Positions 58,051-64,000 of a stretch of DNA of 64,000 bases are shown here, piece by piece. Below the pieces are notes generated by a model. The model was not told the origin of the DNA, ran no database searches, and saw only the letters and a program-made list of their open reading frames with translations. Numbering within the stretch: position 1 is the first letter of the stretch; each line of letters opens with the position of its first letter. This DNA is from CAVTHK01 sp964552235. GTDB taxonomy: Bacteria > Spirochaetota > Spirochaetia > SZUA-6 > CAVTHK01. The stretch covers positions 28,363 through 92,362 of the forward strand of contig CAZKGO010000007.1 of NCBI GenBank assembly GCA_964552235.1, read 5' to 3'. Made by a program: the position numbers and the translations under genes.

Positions 58051-59115
58051 CTACCGCGCGAGAGCCTTCCACCAGCGCCCGTGGACCTCGCGGACCCGCT
58101 CGATCTGGAGGCGGGCCGCGGCGCTCTCGAGCCCCCGCGGCGGCCGCGTCTGGCTGCGGCCGTCGAGCTCATCGAGGGTGGCTGCGACGCTGCCCCGCAG
58201 GGCCTCCAGATGATAGCCGCCCTCCAGGACGAGCAGGAGCCGGCCGCCGCACAGCTCGGCTGCGAGGTCGAGGAGGACGCGGGTCAGCGCCGCGGCCCCG
58301 GCGGCCGTCGCCTTCATGCCGGCCAGCGGGTCGTCGCGGTGGATGTCGAAGCCGGCCGAGACGACGATCAGCTCGGGAGCGAACTCCCGGGCCACCGGCA
58401 CCAGCACCTCCCGGTAGACGGCGAGCAGATCGGCGTCGCCGGTGCCGGCCGCAAGAGGCACGTTGATCGTGGCACCCTCGCCGCGGCCTGTGCCGACCTC
58501 TTCGAGCGCGCCCGTCCCGGGGTACAGCGGCCACTGGTGGGTGCTGAAGTAGAGCACCGACGGGTCCTCCTCGAAGACCGCCTGGGTGCCGTTGCCGTGG
58601 TGCACGTCCCAGTCGGCCACGAGGACCCGCTCGACGCCGAGGGCGGCCCGAGCGTGGCGCGCGGCGATCGCCGCATTGTTGAAGAGGCAGAAGCCCATGG
58701 CCGCCCCGGGCTCGGCATGGTGACCCGGCGGACGCACCAGGGCAAAGGCGTTGTCCACCTCGCGCCCCACGACCGCCTCGACAGCGGCGCAGCAGCCGCC
58801 CGCCGCCCGGCGCGCGGCCCCGTAGGAAAGGCGGCAGGCCTGGGTGTCCATGTCGAGAAAAGTGATCTCCTGGTTCACCGTTTCGGCGATGACCGTCAGG
58901 TGCCCGGAGGTGTGAACGCGCAGGATCTCCTCGTCGCTGGCGTCTCGCGCCGGAAGCGCGGCAAAGCGGCCCGACATTGCGGGCGAATCCAGGAGCGCAT
59001 AGAGCGTCTGCAGGCGCTGCGGACGCTCCGGGTGAGCTCCGCCGTTCCTGTGCTCGAGGTAGGTCGGGTCGCGGACGATCCCTGTCGTTGCCAGGCGAGC
59101 CTCCGCAGCCAACAT
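58051..59115 (-). CDS. histone-deacetylase-like amidohydrolase (HDAC/AcuC/APAH superfamily)
   Basis: The 354-residue zinc amidohydrolase has TGIVRDPTYLEHRNGGAHPERPQRL, the catalytic His pair in RPPGHHAEPGAAMGFCLFNN, the zinc ligands in VADWDVHHGNGTQAVF, and SAGFDIHRDDPLAGM. Bacterial members hydrolyse acetyl-lysine, acetyl-polyamines or other N-acyl compounds; the substrate here is not readable. The ATG at 59115 is used for lack of a better start. A TTGCCA-17-TATGTT element overlaps it, so the real start may be slightly downstream or at TTG 59142. It is divergent from rtcB. Confidence 0.88.
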   Translation of the reverse strand: MLAAEARLATTGIVRDPTYLEHRNGGAHPERPQRLQTLYALLDSPAMSGRFAALPARDASDEEILRVHTSGHLTVIAETVNQEITFLDMDTQACRLSYGAARRAAGGCCAAVEAVVGREVDNAFALVRPPGHHAEPGAAMGFCLFNNAAIAARHARAALGVERVLVADWDVHHGNGTQAVFEEDPSVLYFSTHQWPLYPGTGALEEVGTGRGEGATINVPLAAGTGDADLLAVYREVLVPVAREFAPELIVVSAGFDIHRDDPLAGMKATAAGAAALTRVLLDLAAELCGGRLLLVLEGGYHLEALRGSVAATLDELDGRSQTRPPRGLESAAARLQIERVREVHGRWWKALAR

Positions 59116-59151
59116 AGCCGGTCGGTCCCGCCGTGGCAACAACGGCGCCTC

Positions 59152-59180
59152 TTGTACGCGCCTCTTGTCTCCACTAACCT
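59152..59180 (+). promoter_or_regulatory. sigma70-like promoter of rtcB-archease
   Basis: TTGTAC (59152-59157), 17 bases, TAACCT (59175-59180). The leader would be about 12 nt and still includes GGGTGAGG upstream of the ATG at 59199. Confidence 0.55.
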
Positions 59181-59198
59181 GAAGGGTGAGGCCGCGCC

Positions 59199-60650
59199 AT
59201 GATTCCGAAGCCCGTGACCCGGGTGTCCGACACCATCTGGGAGATCGCTCCCTCCTACAAGCCGGGGATGAGGGTGCCGGCGCGCATCTACGCCACCGAG
59301 ACCCTGATGGCGTCGATGGACCCGGGGGTCATCGAGCAGGTCACCAACGTCGCGACCCTGCCCGGCATCGTCGACTACGCCTTCTGCATGCCCGACGGCC
59401 ACTGGGGCTACGGCTTCCCGATCGGGGGAGCCGCCGCATTCGACCCGCGCTCGGGCGTCATCTCGCCGGGAGGCATCGGCTTCGACATCAACTGCGGCAT
59501 GCGCCTGGTGCGCACGTCCCTGACGTGGCCCCAGGTCAAGTCGCGGCTCCGGGAGCTGGTCGACGGCCTCTTCGCAGCCATACCGGCCGGCGTCGGACGC
59601 GCGGGACTCCTGAGGCCGACCGAGAGCGAGTTCTCCGAACTGATCGAGCGAGGCGCCCGCTGGTGCCTGAGCCGCGGCTACGCCGAACCCGCCGACCTGG
59701 AGCGCACCGAAGAAGGCGGCTGCATGAGCGGCGCCGACTCCTCCAAGGTGAGCGCCGAGGCCGTGGCTCGCGGGCACGCCCAGATCGGCACCCTCGGCAG
59801 CGGCAACCACTACCTCGAAATCCAGGTGGCGCGGCCGGAGAACGTGATGGACCCGGAGACCGCCGCAGCCCTGGGCATCGATCTGCCGGAACAGATCGTG
59901 CTGATGCTGCACTGCGGCAGCCGCGGCTTCGGCCACCAGGTGGCCACGGACTACCTCAGGAGCTTCCTCAAGGCGATGCCGAAGTACGGCATCAGCGTCG
60001 CTGACCGGGACCTCGCCTGCGCGCCCTTCGACTCGCCCGAGGGGCAGGACTACTTCGCGGCCATGAAGTGCGCGGTCAACCTCGCCTTCGCCAACCGCCA
60101 GGTGATCCTGCATAGGATCCGCGAGGTCTTCTCGGAGCTCTTCCACAGGAGCCCGAAAGAGCTGGGCATCGAGTGCGTCTACGACGTGACCCACAACACC
60201 GCCAAGCTCGAGCGCCATCGCTCGGGAGCTCACGAGCGCGAGCTGCTCGTGCACCGCAAGGGCGCCACCCGGGCCTTCGCCCCCGGGATGAGCGACGTGC
60301 CCGCCGCCTGCCGCGAGGTCGGGCAGCCGGTGATCATCGGCGGCAGCATGGAGACCGGCTCCTACCTGATGGTGGGCGTCGAGAGCGGGGCACAGACCTT
60401 CTACACGACGGCACACGGGAGCGGACGCACCATGGGCCGCCGCCAGGCCAAGAAGCAGTTCACCGGCAGGGAGCTGCGCGCCAAGATGGAGGCGCGCGGC
60501 ATCTACGTGCGCTGCGTCTCGGACTCCGGCCTCGCCGAGGAGGCCGGCGCCGCTTACAAGAGCATCGACGAGGTGGCCCTCGCCGCGGAGCTCGCGGGCC
60601 TCAGCCGCCGGGTCGCGCGCCTGGTTCCCGTGGGCAACATCAAGGGCTGA
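59199..60650 (+). CDS. rtcB: RNA-splicing ligase RtcB
   Basis: The 483-residue ligase joins 2',3'-cyclic-phosphate (or 3'-phosphate) and 5'-OH RNA ends using GTP and manganese. Metal and guanylylation residues are intact: C99 in GFDINCGMR, His in GSGNHYLEIQ, HCGSRGFGHQ, DVTHNTAKLERH and TTAHGSGRTMGRRQAKK, and the C-terminal IKG. FCMPDGHWGYGFPIGGAAAF is also canonical. The archease gene begins 4 bases after the stop, giving the usual partner pair. No rtcA or RtcR regulator is present, so it is constitutively transcribed or controlled elsewhere. Confidence 0.96.
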   Translation: MIPKPVTRVSDTIWEIAPSYKPGMRVPARIYATETLMASMDPGVIEQVTNVATLPGIVDYAFCMPDGHWGYGFPIGGAAAFDPRSGVISPGGIGFDINCGMRLVRTSLTWPQVKSRLRELVDGLFAAIPAGVGRAGLLRPTESEFSELIERGARWCLSRGYAEPADLERTEEGGCMSGADSSKVSAEAVARGHAQIGTLGSGNHYLEIQVARPENVMDPETAAALGIDLPEQIVLMLHCGSRGFGHQVATDYLRSFLKAMPKYGISVADRDLACAPFDSPEGQDYFAAMKCAVNLAFANRQVILHRIREVFSELFHRSPKELGIECVYDVTHNTAKLERHRSGAHERELLVHRKGATRAFAPGMSDVPAACREVGQPVIIGGSMETGSYLMVGVESGAQTFYTTAHGSGRTMGRRQAKKQFTGRELRAKMEARGIYVRCVSDSGLAEEAGAAYKSIDEVALAAELAGLSRRVARLVPVGNIKG

Positions 60651-60654
60651 CCCG

Positions 60655-61086
60655 GTGGCGTTCCGCTATCTCGACGACATCGCCCTGGCCGACATCGCCT
60701 TCGAGGCCGAGGCCGCCACGCCCGGCCAGCTGTTCGCCGAGGCCTGGGCCGCGACGCTCGCCGTGATGGTCGACGAGCCGTCCGCCCTGGCCGCCGAGGC
60801 GCGGCGGACGGTGCGGCTCGAAAGCGGCGCCCTCGACCTGCTGCTGTTCGACTTTCTAGGCCGCCTGCTCTACCACAAGGACGCGGAGGCTCTCCTGATG
60901 CGGGCGACGCGGGTCGCCGTCGCACCGACCGCCGCCGGCTGGTCCGTCGAGGCGAGCCTCGAAGGCGAGCCGATCGACCCCTCGCGGCGGACGCTGGGCG
61001 TCGACGTAAAGGCGGTCACGCTGCACCGCCTGTCGGTGGCGGAGACCGCCGCCGGCTGGCGCGCCGTCGTGGTCCTCGACGTGTGA
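60655..61086 (+). CDS. archease (RtcB activator)
   Basis: The 143-residue protein has the archease layout: FRYLDDIALADIAFEAEAATPGQLFAEA at the N-terminus (usually HTADIG), a central LLFDFLGRLLYHKDAEALLMR, and a final DVKAVTLHRLSV with the conserved acidic residue near the end (VLDV). Archease speeds multiple turnover of RtcB by promoting guanylylation. It starts at GTG 60655, 4 bases after rtcB, with no separate ribosome binding site visible, so translation is probably coupled. The N-terminal His of the family is replaced, but the Asp residues are kept. Confidence 0.85.
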   Translation: MAFRYLDDIALADIAFEAEAATPGQLFAEAWAATLAVMVDEPSALAAEARRTVRLESGALDLLLFDFLGRLLYHKDAEALLMRATRVAVAPTAAGWSVEASLEGEPIDPSRRTLGVDVKAVTLHRLSVAETAAGWRAVVVLDV

Positions 61087-61128
61087 CCCCCGCTTTCTCG
61101 CGCGCTCGCGAGCCCTCGCGCCGCTCGA

Positions 61129-61157
61129 TTGACGCGGGGCCCCGCAGTCCGTAGCAT
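61129..61157 (+). promoter_or_regulatory. leaderless promoter of the TPR-protein gene
   Basis: TTGACG (61129-61134), 17 bases, TAGCAT (61152-61157), then exactly six bases to the ATG at 61164. Confidence 0.65.
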
Positions 61158-61163
61158 GGGGCC

Positions 61164-62057
61164 ATGATCATCCTGCTCAGTCTCGCTCTTGCGCTGGCCG
61201 GCGCCGCGGCAGCCGGCGCCGACGCATCAGCCGTGCTCGCCGAGGCCGACAGCCTGCACGACGCGGGCGCGAACGCCCAGGTGATCGCGCTGCTGGAAGG
61301 CGCCCTCGCGGGCGCCGCCTCCGGGACCGAGCGCGCGGAGATGCACTGGCGCCTGTCGCGGGCCTGGCTGAACTCCGGCGAACAGGCCGAGAGCCGCGGC
61401 GCCGGCGAGGCGGAGCGGCTTGCCATCTTCGAAAAGGGGGAGGCGAGCGCCCAGAAGGCGATCGAGGAGAACCCCAAGTCGCCTCTCGGCTACTACTGGA
61501 AGGCGGCAAACACGGGCCGGTGGGGACAGACCAAGGGCATCCTCAACGCCCTCGCCCGCGCCAAGCCGATGCGCGACCTGCTGCGGCAGGCGCTGGCCAT
61601 CGACCCCGGGCACACCGACTCCTATTACGTGCTCGGCCAGCTCTACGAGGCGGTGCCCGGGCCGCCGCTGTCGTTCGGCGACAAGGATGCGGCGGTGTCG
61701 CTCGGCCGGTGGGCGGTCGAGCTGCGGCAGCGCGAGGTGGCAGCCGGCCGGGAGAAGGCGCTCAACTACGACGCCTACACCGAGCTGGCCAAGCACCTGT
61801 GGGACAGGAACTGGAACGCCGCCAAGCGCGCACGAGAGCAGGGACGCAAGCGCGCCGAGTACGCCGAGAAGAGCGACCCGGTGGAAAAGGCGTTCCTGTA
61901 CGAGGCGCTGGTCAAGCTCGCCGACGAAAGCGACCGCGACGAGGCGCGGGCGCTCGTGGCCTGGGCGATCCGCGAGCTCGAGAGGCGGCCCGCACGGACG
62001 GCGAGCGAGAACGATGACCTGAAAGAGGCCCGGGACGTGCTGGCAAAATGGAAATGA
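61164..62057 (+). CDS. secreted TPR-like protein, function unknown
   Basis: The 297-residue protein has a short signal peptide (MIILLSLALALAGAAAAG) followed by helical repeats with TPR character: AVLAEADSLHDAGANAQVIALLEGALA, EMHWRLSRAWLNSGEQ, SAQKAIEENPKSPLGYYWKA and LLRQALAIDPGHTDSYYVLGQLYEAVPG, each split by loops. It resembles periplasmic TPR proteins of the TatT/RMD1-like kind, which may scaffold transport. The ATG at 61164 is fixed by promoter geometry (six bases after the -10) and the signal peptide. It is monocistronic. No binding partner gene is adjacent. Confidence 0.82.
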   Translation: MIILLSLALALAGAAAAGADASAVLAEADSLHDAGANAQVIALLEGALAGAASGTERAEMHWRLSRAWLNSGEQAESRGAGEAERLAIFEKGEASAQKAIEENPKSPLGYYWKAANTGRWGQTKGILNALARAKPMRDLLRQALAIDPGHTDSYYVLGQLYEAVPGPPLSFGDKDAAVSLGRWAVELRQREVAAGREKALNYDAYTELAKHLWDRNWNAAKRAREQGRKRAEYAEKSDPVEKAFLYEALVKLADESDRDEARALVAWAIRELERRPARTASENDDLKEARDVLAKWK

Positions 62058-62276
62058 CGCCGGCCGCTGGCGGTCCAGCCTTCGCCTGCACCCGGCAGCG
62101 CAGCAGGGGCGGGGCGGGCTTTTCCGGTTCACGCGCTTGAGCACCCAGCAGAACGCTGCGGGTCGAGATGCCCCGGCGCGCGTATGCCCCCGGGCGCGCT
62201 CGGGCCTCCGGGGACCGCTCGAGGCCCGTCAGCAACGGCAGAAGGGACGGACGCCGGTGAAACACTGGACGATACG

Positions 62277-63620
62277 ATGCAAGCTCTAGCCACGCGGCGC
62301 GATCTGACCACCGGCCCGCTGGCGGCCAACATCTGGCACCTGGCGCTGCCGTTAATGATCTCGGCGGCCCTGCAGGACATCTTCAACATCGTCGACATGA
62401 TGTTCGTCGGGCGCCTCGGCCCGGCGGCGCTCGCCGGGGTGTCGATGGGCGGCGTCGTGATGGGCCTCATCCGCATGCTGGCGATGGGCATCTCCACGGG
62501 AACGGTGGCGCTCGTCGCGCGTTTCGTGGGGCAGAAGAACGAACGGGCCGCCGAAGACGCCGTGGGGCAGGCGCTGCTCCTGAGCCTGGTGTGCTCCGTC
62601 GCGATCGCCCTGTTCGGCTGGTTCCTCTCGGAGCCGGTGCTGCGCCTGCTCGGCGCCGCCGACGACGTCCTCGGCCCGGGGACCAGCTACCTGCAGGTGA
62701 TCTGCCTCGGGTCGATCACCATGTTCCTCACGATGACCATGAGCGCCGGCGCGCGCGGGTTCGGCGACGCCATCACCCCCATGTGGGCGCTCGGCGTCGC
62801 GTCGGTCCTCAACCTGGGGCTCGACCCGCTGCTCATCTTCGGCATCGGGCCCTTTCCGCGCATGGGCGCCGCCGGCGCCGCACTCGCCACCGTGCTCTCG
62901 CGCGGCGTCGGCGTCGTGCTGCTGGCAATGCCGCTGTTCCGGCACGGACGCAGGCCGCGCCTGGTGGCAGCCGACGGCGAGCGCTGCACGATACGCATCG
63001 TGCGCATCGGCTCGTTCAGCGCCTTGCGCATGCTGAGCATGAACGTCTCGCGCCTGTTCCTGGTGCGCATCGTCGCCGCCTTCGGGACCTTTGCCCTCGC
63101 CACCTTCGGCATCGGCCTGCGCCTGCGCATCTTCTCGATCATGCTCGGCTTCAGCCTCGCCGACGCCACGGCCGTTGTCGTCGGCCAGAACCTCGGTGCC
63201 GGCAAGCCGGAGCGCGCCGAGCGCAGCGCGTGGATCTCGGTGGGCTTCTACGGGATCATCGCAGGCGCGCTGATCGTGGTGTTCCTGGCCGCGCCCGCGT
63301 CGGTGATCCGCCTGTTCAACAGCGACCCCCAGGTCGTCGCGTCGGGAGTGAACTACCTGCGCTTCTTCGTCGTGGCTCTGCTCATGATGAGCCTCTCGGT
63401 GGTACTCGGCCGCGCCGTCGAGGGAGCCGGAGACACGTTTGTTCCGATGGTGCTCTCGTTCGCGGCGCTGATCGCCGTCGGGGTGCCGATGGCGTGGGCC
63501 GCCGCGCGCCTGTGGGGCACGGACGGCGTCTGGGCCGCCATGTCCGCGGCGGATTTTCTCCAGGGCCTGGCCGTGGTCGTCTACTTCCGCATGGGCCGCT
63601 GGAAGCGCGTCAAGGTGTAG
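62277..63620 (+). CDS. MATE-family multidrug/cation exporter
   Basis: The 447-residue membrane protein has 12 predicted helices in two similar halves. IWHLALPLMISAALQDIFNIVDMMFVGRLGPAALAG (split by loops) is the classic MATE start, followed by MGISTGTVALVARFVGQKN and, in the second half, ATAVVVGQNLGAGKPERAERSAW. It exports drugs or other organic cations in exchange for protons or sodium. The ATG at 62277 lies ahead of the conserved N-terminus. The 219 bases upstream hold no gene, and no clear promoter was found. The frame stays open upstream but with no similarity. Confidence 0.93.
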   Translation: MQALATRRDLTTGPLAANIWHLALPLMISAALQDIFNIVDMMFVGRLGPAALAGVSMGGVVMGLIRMLAMGISTGTVALVARFVGQKNERAAEDAVGQALLLSLVCSVAIALFGWFLSEPVLRLLGAADDVLGPGTSYLQVICLGSITMFLTMTMSAGARGFGDAITPMWALGVASVLNLGLDPLLIFGIGPFPRMGAAGAALATVLSRGVGVVLLAMPLFRHGRRPRLVAADGERCTIRIVRIGSFSALRMLSMNVSRLFLVRIVAAFGTFALATFGIGLRLRIFSIMLGFSLADATAVVVGQNLGAGKPERAERSAWISVGFYGIIAGALIVVFLAAPASVIRLFNSDPQVVASGVNYLRFFVVALLMMSLSVVLGRAVEGAGDTFVPMVLSFAALIAVGVPMAWAAARLWGTDGVWAAMSAADFLQGLAVVVYFRMGRWKRVKV

Positions 63621-63846
63621 GCGGGGCGTCCCACCCGGACCCCTGGCCGGCCGCAGCGCCGCCGCGCCCACCGGTAAAGAGCCCCGTCAGGGAGCCCTCT
63701 TGTATTGCGGGCACGCCCCAGAGCGGCACGCCCGTTGCCGACAGCGGCCGCGGCGCGGGAGGCGCGCGGCGGATCGGCGTGTTGTGAACTTCCACGCTGC
63801 CCACACGACGCAACCGTGCCCCGTCAGGGCATGCGGGCAGAAAGAC

Positions 63847-63875
63847 TTACTCTTTACACTATACTGGTGTATAGT
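63847..63875 (+). promoter_or_regulatory. leaderless promoter with operator-like dyad for the DUF222 gene
   Basis: TTACTC (63847-63852), 17 bases, TATAGT (63870-63875), then six bases to the ATG at 63882. A perfect 7-bp dyad, ACTATAC-TGGT-GTATAGT (63858-63875), covers the -10. A repressor bound there would block polymerase. The preceding 63621-63846 holds no gene that I can support. Confidence 0.55.
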
Positions 63876-63881
63876 CCTACT

Positions 63882-64000
63882 ATGACTCCCACCGAACAGC
63901 TCGGCGATGAAATCGCCTGCCTCTCAGCCCACCTGGATGCCGCCGCCCATCGGCTGCTGGAGTGCCTCAGGCGCTTCGACGAGGCCGGAGGCTGGTGCGA
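63882..64000 (+). CDS. DUF222/13E12-type protein (HNH endonuclease-like), N-terminal fragment
   Basis: Only the first 39 codons are in the window. EQLGDEIACLSAHLDAAAHR followed by LLECLRRFDEAGGW matches the start of DUF222 proteins (also called 13E12-repeat), which often end in an HNH nuclease domain and occur in several copies in actinobacterial and deltaproteobacterial genomes. The activity and C-terminal domain cannot be seen. The ATG at 63882 lies exactly seven bases after a -10 hexamer. The local AT-rich promoter differs from its surroundings, compatible with acquired DNA. Confidence 0.72.
   Translation, partial: MTPTEQLGDEIACLSAHLDAAAHRLLECLRRFDEAGGWC

Noticed and set aside
1..64000. 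CRISPR arrays, rRNA, tRNA and insertion sequences
   Set aside because: I found no regularly spaced direct repeats, no tRNA-like T-loop/acceptor pairing, no rRNA segments and no transposase genes by reading; a covariance-model scan would be decisive for tRNAs.

Overview
The window is very GC-rich (roughly 70%) bacterial DNA, densely packed, with most start codons resolvable. A run of ten N at 55028-55037 shows it comes from a draft or metagenome assembly. A complete V/A-type ATPase operon, small secreted beta-type and TPR/FecR-type proteins, peptide and carbohydrate ABC systems with a membrane AraC regulator, and EIIA-type PTS regulators make a GC-rich, free-living Spirochaetota-like organism the best guess. 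This is an inference: no rRNA or tRNA gene was seen.

Layout. 1-2.1 kb: the end of an old-yellow-enzyme gene, an RRM RNA-binding protein with a long leader, and a broken URO-D-family gene. 2.2-8.1 kb: a five-gene peptide ABC operon in which each gene overlaps the next. 8.2-10.9 kb: a small secreted protein, YqgE, and a DUF1573-thioredoxin-CcdA fusion. 10.9-17.1 kb (minus): a tyrS operon (tyrS, aminotransferase, alanine dehydrogenase, MFS-HEAT fusion) preceded by a promoter, a Tyr-rich leader ORF and an intrinsic terminator, which together look like ribosome-mediated attenuation. 17.1-19.3 kb (minus): a chaperone island (DnaJ-like, two Hsp20). 19.3-30.4 kb: a Gfo/Idh oxidoreductase, a threonine/serine dehydratase, ftsH, a frameshifted uvsE remnant, a FecR/TPR protein, thiS/thiF, an orphan peptide-binding lipoprotein, rimO and a radical SAM protein. 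30.4-41.8 kb (minus): the V-ATPase operon, starting with an HTH-EIIA regulator and mtgA and ending with UspA and PtsN. 41.8-47.7 kb (minus): a lipoprotein, a three-gene operon (hydroxyisobutyrate-dehydrogenase-like, LamG, beta-propeller), and methanol:corrinoid methyltransferase mtaB/mtaC with a small membrane protein. 47.8-58 kb: an Spl-like radical SAM protein, and a carbohydrate ABC cluster with two cytoplasmic-type sulfatases and a membrane AraC regulator. 58-64 kb: an HDAC-like hydrolase, rtcB plus archease, a TPR protein, a MATE exporter, and the start of a DUF222 gene.

Expression signals. Genes inside operons usually carry GGAGG-type ribosome binding sites or ATGA/GTGA overlaps. In contrast, at least seven first genes have a sigma70-like promoter whose -10 hexamer is followed by exactly six bases and then ATG or GTG, so transcription should begin at the start codon (leaderless mRNA). 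The same geometry, within one base, is found at the putative tyrS leader peptide. Several operons are bounded by clear hairpins.

The most striking item is the putative tyrS attenuator at 16911-17077. Next are the recurrent leaderless promoter geometry, the mtaBC pair without a visible mtaA, the V-ATPase operon bracketed by two EIIA proteins, and two multi-domain fusions (MFS-HEAT and DUF1573-Trx-CcdA).
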